DNA of 33,213 bases. It comes from Thalassiosira profunda. Lineage: Eukaryota > Bacillariophyta > Thalassiosirophyceae > Thalassiosirales > Thalassiosiraceae. A model generated the notes under the pieces. That model was not told the origin of the DNA, did not search any database, and saw only the letters and a list, made by a program, of their open reading frames with translations. This document shows positions 18,349-27,022 of the stretch, piece after piece. Positions within the stretch are counted from its first letter, which is position 1. Each line of letters begins with the position of its first letter. The translations under genes were made by a program, and so were the position numbers. The stretch lies in contig JALLAP010000172.1 of assembly GCA_036939355.1 (NCBI GenBank), forward strand, positions 1 to 33,213, read 5' to 3'.

Positions 18349-21300
18349 CTAGAGGCTCGTCTCGTATTGAAACCGCAAGTGGTCCTCCTCCTCCAACTTC
18401 AACAATCGCTTCTTGTGCGCCAGTCCGGCCGCCACGAGTTGCGAACAGTCACCGACGTTGGCCACCGTTTCGAGGAAGATCTCCCTCGTACTCCGCATCG
18501 CCAGCGCGTCCCGGTGAATGACATAGTGAGCTCCAGCCTTGTACATTTGCATGGCCTCCTTGGCCGTTTGGGCAATGGCGACGAAGATGGCCTTGGAGCT
18601 CTTTCGTCGGAGCCAATCGAGGATTGCTTTCTCGGCGTGTCTTGCTCCTTTCATCGTGCACACAACCATAAAGGCTTCGTCCATGCCAAGCTCGTCCCAA
18701 CATTCGGGATCGTGGATATCGGCATACTCGCCCTTTACTCCCCTCACTTCCCGCCTAGCAGCGGTGCCGTTATCCTCCGATGCAGATTGCGACGCCCAGA
18801 AGCCCTTGTGGCTCCCACCACCGCCAATAACTGGCGAGGACATCGTACGGAGGCGTGTTGGTCGCGGTCGTGTTGGTGGTTCGGGAATTCGCTCGAGGTC
18901 TCTTGCTCCATTGGCATCCTCCGTTGAGTGGGCCTCGTGAAGAGAAGGGAGATCGTTGTTGCTCGCGTTCCGGCTCCTGTTTCTCCGAAGAGGGCTGCCA
19001 CTCGTAGAGGAGCCCATTCCGCGCCGCATTGGGCTCCCCTGCATAGACGCCAAGTCACTGCTACTGCCGCTCCTCTTACCCGCCAGGGAAGCCAAATCGT
19101 TGCTACTGCCACTTCTCTTTCTAGCCAGGGAAGCAAGAGAGCCGTGGCTGCTCCTTTTCCGGTTGTCCTTGGAGAAGTCCATCCGGCGCTTCTCCTCGTT
19201 GTACAGCTTTTCAATTGCACTAAGCTTCATGGGATCGTACTCGACTACCACCACCTCTTTGTCGACGGCATCGGCAAGCGACAGAACCGCTGGAAAGAAC
19301 TCGTTGTAGCCAATGCAAATGATTTCGTTTCGATGTCCGTGTTTGGCCACGTGACGCTCACTCGAGGTCACTCCCTCGGTCTCGCGCCGACTGTGCAGCT
19401 CTTTGCGAATATGCGCCAGCCTCAGAGCGATGGGATTGAGTGTGGAGGTTGCTACGGCGAGCGCGTCGCGCCAATCTTGCGCGTCGTGATCCGAGTGGTC
19501 CTCGAGGCCGTGGATTGCAAGCTTCATCGTATCGTCCTCGACGGCAAACGTATCGTTGTGGGTGTGTCGGTGGATATGGCCGAGAATAATCGTCCATTCC
19601 CAAGGATGCACGGAATCGTCGTCTGCGACGATTGTGAGGTCTACCGACTCGATGTCGCCGTCCGGTGCCTCCCATTCTTTCGCTCTGGGGCCATCGCCCC
19701 CACGCACCTCAAGAATTGCTAGGGTGGAGACGTCCCACACGGACGTGGGTGGCCGGTTGCCAACGTCATTTTGGGCATCCCAAAAAAGAACGCGTCCTGC
19801 ACGCAGCGTACAAAATTGCAGCTCGCCATCCACTACCACATATCCCTCGATCATCCCGTGCATAATGTCCGTTGTGTGGGACACTTTCACAACGGATTTG
19901 CGCGATTTCTTCTCGTCGGGTCCTGCTCGGCCATACAGGCTCCAGCTGCTTTTCTTGCTTTTCTTCTCATCGGCCGTCGCCGCCATGGACTCCCGCGCCA
20001 CCTCCAACTCTTTCTGTGTCTCCTCGAGGTCTATCTCCAGATGCTCCGTAAGTCGATGCGTCAGCTGATCCTCCCACGCCCACTCCCCGCTAATTCCATC
20101 GCCAGAGGCAGGGCCGCTGAGAAGCGATGGTTTTCGTTCAAGCTTGATAGGGGCCACGAGAGCCGCCTCCTTCGCCTCGTTTTCTATTGCAGTGCCGTCC
20201 GCACCAGAAGCGGCAGACTTTCGCAACTTTTTCACCAGCTTTTTGGTGCGTCGTTCATCGATACACCGCAAGCACGACCATCGCTGCACCTTGTTGTAAA
20301 TGGCATCAATGTAGGCGTGCCCCACACTAGAGACGATGATCGATACGACTGCGGCAACAGTCAGAACCGTCAGCACCACCTTATCAAACACGTAGGCACG
20401 AACGCAGAGCGTGCAGAGGATCAAGCTGAACTCCGATATCTGATTCATGAGAAGTCCTAGCATGAAGACGGTGTGTGATTTGAGCTTCGCCATCACTCCC
20501 AGCACCATGAATAGCGGGAGCGTGATGAAAAGTTTGAAGCATGCCAGTCCAACTCCGATGGGAAGCGCATCCAGCATCTCCTGCCCCAGCTCCAATCCAA
20601 GGCCGAGGGATATGAAGAAGATGGCTACTCCCAGAGATTTGATGGGCTCCATTTTCGTCTCAATGTGCATCTTGTACGGCAGTCGGGAGAGAGACACGCC
20701 GGCCAAAAAGGCGGTGATTTCCCCCGAAAAACCCGCCGTCACGGCCAACGCCGCCAGCCCGGTCGCGTAGCCCAACGCCCCAAGATATAGCAATTCGAGA
20801 CTCCGCGCGAATTGCTCGAACAGCCATGTAAGGACGAACCGCTCCAGCAAGAGGATGATCACGACCGCGGCGAACAACTTGGCAAACAGGATGAGGACCG
20901 ATACCGCAGGATTGGACCCCTCCTCGCCCAATCCGCCCAACACCGCAATCCCGAGCACACTCGCCGCATCCTGCAGCACGAGCGTGCCCAAACAAAGCTG
21001 CCCGTGCAAGGTTCCCATGCTTTTCGTGGACTTCAGATATCCCAACACCAAGATGGTCGAGCTGAAACATCCGCACAGCCCAAAGTAGACGACGGCGTTG
21101 GTGTTGACATCTTGCCCCACGGCCGGCAGCACCGCGAGAGACAGCGCCGCGAACAGGCCAGTGCATCCGGCAATCTGCCCCACGCCCACGATGGCGGCCG
21201 TCTTCCAATTCTTGGCAAATGCCGCCAAATCGACTTCGAGCCCGGCCATGAAGAGGAGGATCAGGATTCCCACCTCGGCAAAATTGCCCAGCGTGGTAGG

Positions 21301-21459
21301 ATCGGGCTCGACGCCCACGGCGTTCACGATCACGCCGACGGTGATGAAGGCGACGATGGTGGACTGGCCGAGGTAGGAAAGAATCAGGGCGAGGATGGCG
21401 GTGAGGCCGAGGAGGAAGCCGAGGGGCTGGATGAAGCTGTCCTCGCTCGAGCCGGCCAT
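18349..21459 (-). CDS. CPA2 monovalent cation/H+ antiporter with PH-like region and split RCK-like domain
   Basis: Single-exon gene for 1036 aa. Residues 1-400 are a CPA2 transporter core of about 12-13 spans: FAEVGILILLFMAGLEVDL, CFSSTILVLGYLKST, LGTLVLQDAASV (the conserved Q-D pair), GLLMNQISEFSLIL. It resembles KEA/KefB-type K+/H+ exchangers. A cytosolic tail follows with a possible PH-like segment at about 550-670 (MIEGYVVVDGELQFCTLRAG, VLFWDAQND). At about 713 a Rossmann-like half starts (EIICIGYNEF, VVVVEYDP) and is interrupted by about 150 residues of Ser/Arg repeats (ARKRSGSSNDLASLAGKRSG, about 755-905). The second half resumes as DEAFMVVCTMKGARHAEKAI. The glycine-rich nucleotide motif is degenerate (GYNEF). 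Regulation through the disordered insert is an inference. Confidence 0.9.
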   Translation of the reverse strand: MAGSSEDSFIQPLGFLLGLTAILALILSYLGQSTIVAFITVGVIVNAVGVEPDPTTLGNFAEVGILILLFMAGLEVDLAAFAKNWKTAAIVGVGQIAGCTGLFAALSLAVLPAVGQDVNTNAVVYFGLCGCFSSTILVLGYLKSTKSMGTLHGQLCLGTLVLQDAASVLGIAVLGGLGEEGSNPAVSVLILFAKLFAAVVIILLLERFVLTWLFEQFARSLELLYLGALGYATGLAALAVTAGFSGEITAFLAGVSLSRLPYKMHIETKMEPIKSLGVAIFFISLGLGLELGQEMLDALPIGVGLACFKLFITLPLFMVLGVMAKLKSHTVFMLGLLMNQISEFSLILCTLCVRAYVFDKVVLTVLTVAAVVSIIVSSVGHAYIDAIYNKVQRWSCLRCIDERRTKKLVKKLRKSAASGADGTAIENEAKEAALVAPIKLERKPSLLSGPASGDGISGEWAWEDQLTHRLTEHLEIDLEETQKELEVARESMAATADEKKSKKSSWSLYGRAGPDEKKSRKSVVKVSHTTDIMHGMIEGYVVVDGELQFCTLRAGRVLFWDAQNDVGNRPPTSVWDVSTLAILEVRGGDGPRAKEWEAPDGDIESVDLTIVADDDSVHPWEWTIILGHIHRHTHNDTFAVEDDTMKLAIHGLEDHSDHDAQDWRDALAVATSTLNPIALRLAHIRKELHSRRETEGVTSSERHVAKHGHRNEIICIGYNEFFPAVLSLADAVDKEVVVVEYDPMKLSAIEKLYNEEKRRMDFSKDNRKRSSHGSLASLARKRSGSSNDLASLAGKRSGSSSDLASMQGSPMRRGMGSSTSGSPLRRNRSRNASNNDLPSLHEAHSTEDANGARDLERIPEPPTRPRPTRLRTMSSPVIGGGGSHKGFWASQSASEDNGTAARREVRGVKGEYADIHDPECWDELGMDEAFMVVCTMKGARHAEKAILDWLRRKSSKAIFVAIAQTAKEAMQMYKAGAHYVIHRDALAMRSTREIFLETVANVGDCSQLVAAGLAHKKRLLKLEEEDHLRFQYETSL

Positions 21460-22337
21460 CGTGGCAAGCTTTGTCTGACGTTGTCAGTTGTTGGAATTGT
21501 TCTTTGCTGCGCGTCGATCTCCGCCCCGCCGCAGCGCCCGTATGCGCTTCCTATTTCACTCTGTCCGCAGCGGTGGCCTAGGCTAAGCAACGCCACTGTT
21601 GTCCCTGTGTGCTCCTCGTGCCATTATGAGTTGCAGCATCGAGAGCGGCTGGCGGCTGGGCGCTGGGCGCACCGCGTTCCGCGGAATCTCAGCATCTCAG
21701 CCCGCTTGTCGTTGTGGGCGTGATCTCTGTGTGACGTCTTTTTACTAATTCCTAACTATTTTCCAAGACCCCGAGCTTTGTAATTCACGTGACGGACGGA
21801 GGGAGGAGGCGGCGCGCGCCGGCGCCCGAGCAGCTGGCTGCGAGGAGGAGAGCAAGAGGCGACGGAGAGCGCCGAGCGCCGAGGCGGCGTGGAGCAAGGA
21901 CGATCGACGGGTCGAAGCATCATCGAGATCCGCTGGGTCAATATTTCTCGGAGTGCAGCGCCGGTAGCGGGCGCGGCCATCCCTCCCGTGCACATCTTGT
22001 GCACAACTTTTGCATCTGTGCTCGTCGAACCTCCTTATCGTACCCCAGCCGCCACGCCGCCGGGAGCCGCCGCCGGGACGGCCATTTCTTTTGGAATTGC
22101 GAGGCTGAGGTCGGCGAGGCCCAATAAGCCGGGATTTCGCGGCCCTACTGCGTGCACCACGCTCAACCCTCTGCGTATGACGAATATTACATTTACTGTT
22201 TACACCAACGGACGTGGTGCTGGGCTGAACGATGGCCGCGTCTGGGCGAAATCCGCGAAGAAACGACCGGGCGTTTTTCGAGCGCAGATCGTTGGTGGAA
22301 GTGGATCTTTCCCGTGTATCGGATACAATTGGGAGGG
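21460..22337. other. Intergenic region upstream of the antiporter, no credible gene
   Basis: This includes the antiporter 5' region and a GC-rich stretch (21780-21900) with long but low-complexity Arg/Ala frames on both strands. It contains the palindrome GTGCACATCTTGTGCAC at 21988-22004. The last part (22180-22337) may be further decayed sequence of the leucine-rich remnant that follows (a frame reading FTVYTNGRGAGL), but I cannot show it. Confidence 0.4.
21988..22004. repeat. Palindrome GTGCACATCTTGTGCAC
   Basis: Seven-base perfect arms around TCT in a noncoding region. It is an extended form of the element at 13113-13127 and a relative of 11212-11228. Confidence 0.65.
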
Positions 22338-22571
22338 AAGCGGCCTTCAACTGAAAACTGTGTGCACGTACGCAGCGGAAATTGGCGAGGGGGCATTCAG
22401 CGCTGCTCCGCGTTGGAAACGGTGGAGCTTGGCGGGGGGCTCGAACTGGCCGTGTGGAAGGCCGCTATTGACGGAGGGGGTACGCACAGTGGCCGATCGA
22501 GGCAAGCATGCCGCGAGCGCTGTGGAAAGGACATCAACGTCATCGTGACGGGGGCTCTGCGGTATCTTTGA
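22338..22571 (+). pseudogene. Remnant of a BspA-type leucine-rich repeat protein (C-terminal part)
   Basis: Two adjacent frames each hold part of a recognisable LRR_5/BspA-like pattern. One reads LQLKTVCTYAAEIGEGAF and the next continues RCSALETVELGGGLELAVWK to a stop at 22571. A one-base shift near 22401 joins them as IGEGAF.RCSALETVEL, the typical repeat of this family. The ending LELAVWKAAI ... CRERCGKDI matches a C-terminal block I recall from the large families of such proteins in Thalassiosira. Upstream repeats are lost or too degraded to follow and no start is visible, so I treat it as a decayed fragment. Confidence 0.45.
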
Positions 22572-22890
22572 AGAGAGATGGGGAGAAGGAGAAGGCGCTC
22601 GGTGTCTACATAATGTTCACAGAATGTGCACACAAATCATGTCTGTTATTTCATGCGATCGCCGCTATTCTATTTCATTCGATGAGAACATGCATGCAAC
22701 CGGAAGCAATGCCTTTCCAAACACTACTCGAGCGCAAACGGGATTCTGGCGAAGCAGCCTCGACCTAGCAAACAGGATGCTGGCCCAGCCTTAACCTAAT
22801 GCAAACGGGACGTAAGCCTGCAACCTAATCAATTCGTGGCCATCTTTTGCCTTCCGGCGCGGGTCTTGGCTCGAAAGGCTTCTTCGATGA

Positions 22891-24268
22891 TTAGTCGAAG
22901 TAATCATCGTCGAACCAATCGTTGCAATCCTCGAAGCACTCTTCGCGCCTCCAGCCGGTGAAGTCCTCCCGGCAGTCGTCGTAGCACGTGTCTGTGCACA
23001 TTTGCAATTGATGTGAGGTGACGAGTCTCCAGGTCAATCAAACGAACACCGAGAGAAGGACACTCACCCTTATCATCGCACCAGTCCTTGCAGTCTCGGC
23101 GCTTGTTTCCGGTGAAGTCCTCCTCGCACTCGTCGTGGCACTCGTCTGCGCATAATTGCAAATGGCCGCACGTGATGTGAGGAGATTGGTCCTTGGTCGA
23201 TCAAACGAGCAGGAAAGAGACACTCACCACGCGCAAAGGTCGTACGGTCCCAGCGAAAGCCGTTACCGTCATACTCGTCCTCGCACTCCTTCTTGCACTC
23301 TCGGCGATCGCTGGTGCGATCAAATCGCCTCTCGCATCTGTTGTCGCACCTCTCTGTAATTTGCAATCATGAGCACATGATATGAATGTGAGAAGATGAT
23401 CCTTGGTCGATAGTAAACGACAGATACTCACTCTCCGCGCGGTTTCTACGGCGATCGCCGTCATCATCGTAGTCGTAGAAGTACCAATCATCGCAGTCGT
23501 CGTAGCAGTCTTGGCGATCGCTGCCGGTGAAGTCGTCCTGGCAGTCCTCGTTGCACTCGTCTGCATCGATTTGCAAATGTGCGCATATGATGTGAGCAAT
23601 ACACGGTTTGGTCAATGAAACATACACGAAGCCACTCACCCCACGCGAGATCGAGGCGGAGTCTCGTACGCGCGCGAGCTCTGGTAGCGCTTCCCTCCCC
23701 TGGACGTGCGATGAGTTCCTGCATATCGAAGAAGCAGAAGGAAGAGAGTGTGAGAAGCATGTCGATCACAACAGATTACAAGGTGCCGAGACGGTGGAAG
23801 AACAACGTACCTCGTAAGTGTTCCAATCGACCGTAAATCCGCAGCCTCCACGACGATGGTTCCGGCACTGATCGAAGCGGTCCACTTCGAGGTCCTCGAC
23901 AAAATCCTTGTCGTCGTAGGGGTTGACGCGATCCCGCCCGCGGTTCTCCGCCTGCCTTTCCTTCCTCTCCTGCTCCGCGTCCTCCTCGGCCTGAGTGCGG
24001 AAGCGATTCTCCTTGCGGCGTCGTTTCATGCGCTGCTCCCTCCGCTTCTCAGCGGCTGTCTTCTTGGTCACCTCGAGGGCGCGATGGTCCCCGCCCTCCG
24101 GGCCTCGCAAGTTGTCGCCTGAGATTTGATGTCGACACGAAGGCCGCGGGAAGAGGTGAGTATCAGTTGCAAAATCGAGGCAATTCGTTTCGCAAAGCTG
24201 CAAAACGTACCATGGGCGACAATGGGAAGCAAGCCGAGCGTGATCGCAATGACGTACTTCAGCTTCAT
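22891..24268 (-). CDS. Secreted acidic Cys-repeat protein, seven exons, made by exon duplication
   Basis: Exons on the minus strand: 24268-24211, 24118-23811, 23718-23640, 23560-23432, 23353-23228, 23145-23068, 22991-22891. They sum to 879 nt, 292 aa plus stop. All introns are GT-AG, 76-92 nt. Exon 1 is a signal peptide (MKLKYVIAITLGLLPIVAHG). Exon 2 encodes a charged Arg/Glu helix and FDQCRNHRRGGCGFTVDW. Exon 3 is a basic linker (its reading, ELIARPGEGSATRARARTRL, is set by splice phase). Exons 4-7 each encode one copy of a repeat DECxxDCxxDFTGxxRxxCxxDCDDW: exon 4 is DECNEDCQDDFTG, exon 5 the diverged KRCDNRCERRFDRTSDRREC, exon 6 DECHDECEEDFTG, exon 7 DTCYDDCREDFTG. The junctions between these exons are all phase 1. 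I do not recognise the family; an extracellular or cell-wall role is inferred. Confidence 0.85.
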
Positions 24269-25062
24269 AAGGTTCTCGTGGCAACTTCAGTCGGTTCTGT
24301 TGATGTGATGTGTCGATCTTGCCTTGCAACTTTTTATGAGCACTCCATGAGCATCACCAAGCGAGCAATCACACAAAGCGAGAACTCGAACAGAAGCACA
24401 ATCGTGGAGCAGAAGAACCTTCCAGCTGATCATCGTCAGCTTTGGTGAGAGTGGTGGGAATGATTGTGAGGGTTCTCATCGATGACACTTTGACCCAGTC
24501 GTGGCCTGAAATGACAACGTGGGAACTTCACGTACCTCAGGCAGGAGGTGTTCTCATCCGGCCACTGCGACACAATGGGTGGCTTCGCTTTCTCGTCAAT
24601 CACTCCAATCTGGCACTTGCTGGGCAGGCCACCTTGGCAAGGTCAGAGGTAGCGGTGTGCAGCGTGAATTGCAATAGCGGCTCGAGGTGCGATGCGTGTC
24701 CGTCCCAATCTCCTTCGCGGAACAGCCTGCCGGCGAATTGACAAGTCGCCGGCTCCTAATCGAAGCCTCTCCAATCAAGATGCTCCACGATCTCCAGCGA
24801 GCTCCGACCGTTGATCATGATCAACACCCCCAACTGTGAGGCCTTAGGAGGGCCAAGGTAGCGATGCCGGCATGTACCACGAATGGCGGCTCAAGGTGCA
24901 CGTCCGTCTCCTAATCCGCCCCAGAAGCTCAAACGATTGGCTCCGCGGGCCGCCACGACGGCCGCATAAACGGGCTAAAGCTGACTGTTAATTGTCGTTT
25001 GACCAACGAAGAGATGCTTTCTCCCACAGATGGTCGGTTAAGATTCGACCACCAATCGAGCT
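24269..25062. other. Intergenic region with imperfect repeat, no credible gene
   Basis: This holds the promoter side of the exon-repeat gene and the 3' side of the FHA gene. Short frames exist on both strands but none shows a domain or consistent composition. Two imperfect copies of a segment (about 24632-24712 and 24850-24910, sharing ggtagcg.tg, ggcggctc.aggtgc and gtccgtc) suggest an old local duplication. I see no RNA gene. Confidence 0.4.
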
Positions 25063-26763
25063 CTACGGCGCCGTGGCCTTCTCCCCTCCCGGCGCCGCCG
25101 TGGTTTCGCGAAAGACGTCTGTGTTCGCGACGCCCCCTCCGGCAACGGGGGGAGGCGCGGCGTTCGCGTTCGCCTCCTCCGCTGCCTTGGCCGCCGCCGG
25201 TGCCAACGCCGCCGTTTCCGCGCCTCCTCCTCTCGACGCCTCGACTCCCGCCGGCACCGGCGGCGCCATCCCCGGGGGCAGCCACCGATTCGCCCTTCCC
25301 GCCCCGCTCTTGGCTTCGTTTTTCGCATACCCCGCCCGCAAGATGGCCTTGCCCAATCCCATCATGAAGCTCTTCTTCTCGATCTTGCCCAGCATCAATC
25401 GCTCGTAGTCCCGAAACGGGCACCCCGGCGCGTTCATCCACTCGACGAGGTCACGCTGCGTCACGCCTCCCTCCTTCCGCACGATTTGCTGCATTTCGAC
25501 TGAGCGGGCAGCGGCTTTGCACGCCCGGACGGCGAGGGCGGCGCCCAGCTTTTGTCCCTCCTGGTCCCATGCCCCCTCTTCGGCGACTTTGCGGGCCAGA
25601 AACGCGAGCAGTTGGGCGTCGGATTGGGCGTCGAGGGAGGCCTCGATTTCCTTGGTCGACTTTTTGGCCTTCTTCTTGGGCGGCCCGGCGGCCGCTGCCT
25701 CCTCTGTCTTTGCGCCATCGCCGCCGGAACTCTTCGTCTTCTCCCCCGCCTTTGGATTCGTCGTCGTCTCCCCCGCCGCGTTCGCCTCCGGGCCGGGCGG
25801 CGCTCCGACCACCATGGCCTTGGCCACGGCCTTGGCCGTCGCCTTGGCGGGCGAGGCGGCCGCTTCCGTCTCCTCTTTGTCGACCTTGGCCGGACTCGCC
25901 GTGCGCAGGCGCAGCATCGGCGGACCCTCCTCCGCCGACGACGTCGCCTCGGGCAACAAAAAGTACAGGCAGTACGGCCCGATACGGATCGGCGTGCCGT
26001 GCTCCAGCACTGCCGACTGGCCCTTCTTCAGCGGTCGCCCGTTGACCAATATGGCGCGGCAGGCGCACTCGACGGCGTAAAATCCGTTCGACGGCAGGGG
26101 CCCCGCCGCGTCCCCCGACGGCCGGAGAATGTCGTCGGGATTTGGAGCTGAAGCCTTCTTGGTCTCATGCTCGTCGCCCGCGTCGACGACGTGCGGCTTG
26201 TACGTCATCCCGTCCAAATCCGCGCCGCCGGCGTCGATCGTCACCTCCCCTCCGCTGCGTTTGCTCTTTTTGTACATCCCCAACCGTCCCCCGCTCCTGT
26301 CTCTATAATAGACGACGGCCATGCTCTTGCTCAGCTTGTCCTTCCCCTTGGCGTGCTCCCCCGCGGGCGGTTCCGGGAGTCCGACGAAGCCCCGGTCGCG
26401 CGTCTCGTGCTCCTTTCCCAACGTGGCGGGGAGGCGCGTTAAGGGGAGGGCGACGACTTGGTTGGTCGGTTCAAGGACGCCGGCGAGGAGGGCGTAGGCC
26501 GGCACGCCGTTGGAGCCGTGGGGGCCGCCGAGGCGGATGGTTGTGCTGGGAGTGGATGGAGGTTGTTGGGGAGGCGTGGGGGGCGATGCAGGTTGGGGGG
26601 TCGGTGCGGGTGCACCGTCCAAATTGATGGATGGCGCGTCGGTCGGGAGGACGCGGCGCTCGCCCGGCGGATCGGAGGGCGGGGCAGCGGGGCCGGGCGT
26701 GGGAGCGCCGAGCGCGGGAGGGGGCGCGGCGGCCGCGGTGGCGTCCTCCATCGTCGATGCCAT
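25063..26763 (-). CDS. FHA-domain protein with Ala/Pro-rich linkers
   Basis: Encodes 566 aa from ATG 26763 (MASTMEDATAAAAPPPALG); upstream the frame stays open but is unlike protein, and a GCGCAG|G acceptor-like site just before may mark a 5' UTR intron. Residues 1-75 are Pro/Ala-rich. An FHA domain spans about 85-265: LPLTRLPATLGKEH, KSMAVVYYRDRSGG, then FYAVECACRAILVNGRPLKK and GTPIRIGPYCLYFLLPE. The strand order is typical, with a long insertion in the middle. The phosphopeptide-binding Arg/Ser/His pattern is not obvious, so phosphothreonine binding is uncertain. An Ala/Lys linker with a KKKAKKS patch (possible nuclear signal) leads to a helical region (about 375-480, LLAFLARKVAEEGAWDQEGQ ... 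FMMGLGKAILRAGYAKNE). FHA-containing transcription regulators such as FHL1 have a similar domain; the role here is inferred only. Confidence 0.75.
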   Translation of the reverse strand: MASTMEDATAAAAPPPALGAPTPGPAAPPSDPPGERRVLPTDAPSINLDGAPAPTPQPASPPTPPQQPPSTPSTTIRLGGPHGSNGVPAYALLAGVLEPTNQVVALPLTRLPATLGKEHETRDRGFVGLPEPPAGEHAKGKDKLSKSMAVVYYRDRSGGRLGMYKKSKRSGGEVTIDAGGADLDGMTYKPHVVDAGDEHETKKASAPNPDDILRPSGDAAGPLPSNGFYAVECACRAILVNGRPLKKGQSAVLEHGTPIRIGPYCLYFLLPEATSSAEEGPPMLRLRTASPAKVDKEETEAAASPAKATAKAVAKAMVVGAPPGPEANAAGETTTNPKAGEKTKSSGGDGAKTEEAAAAGPPKKKAKKSTKEIEASLDAQSDAQLLAFLARKVAEEGAWDQEGQKLGAALAVRACKAAARSVEMQQIVRKEGGVTQRDLVEWMNAPGCPFRDYERLMLGKIEKKSFMMGLGKAILRAGYAKNEAKSGAGRANRWLPPGMAPPVPAGVEASRGGGAETAALAPAAAKAAEEANANAAPPPVAGGGVANTDVFRETTAAPGGEKATAP

Positions 26764-27022
26764 CTTGGTGGTGAGGGTGCCTGCGCGCCGAAGAAGAAGT
26801 GAATAAGCGAACAAAGAGCAAAGAGGAGAGCTGAGGTGTGAAGCTGAGGTGTGTGACACTTGACGTACTGATGAGTTTGTGTCATAGCGGTTTGTGCTAA
26901 AATGACACTGTAACTGGGACAAAAGTCTTCCGATGTACATAAGTGGGACGAATCCAAAACATCACAACCCCTCGAACGAACGTCAACCTCAACGCAAGCC
27001 CCGGCGCGCAGATCCTTGGACG

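Noticed and set aside
18928..19722. Long plus-strand frames antisense to the antiporter (also 20812-21723)
   Set aside because: They are antisense shadows of a well-supported 1036-codon gene, with no domain character.
24442..24741. A 99-codon plus-strand frame as a small gene
   Set aside because: No signal peptide, domain or conserved pattern; it spans an imperfect noncoding repeat.
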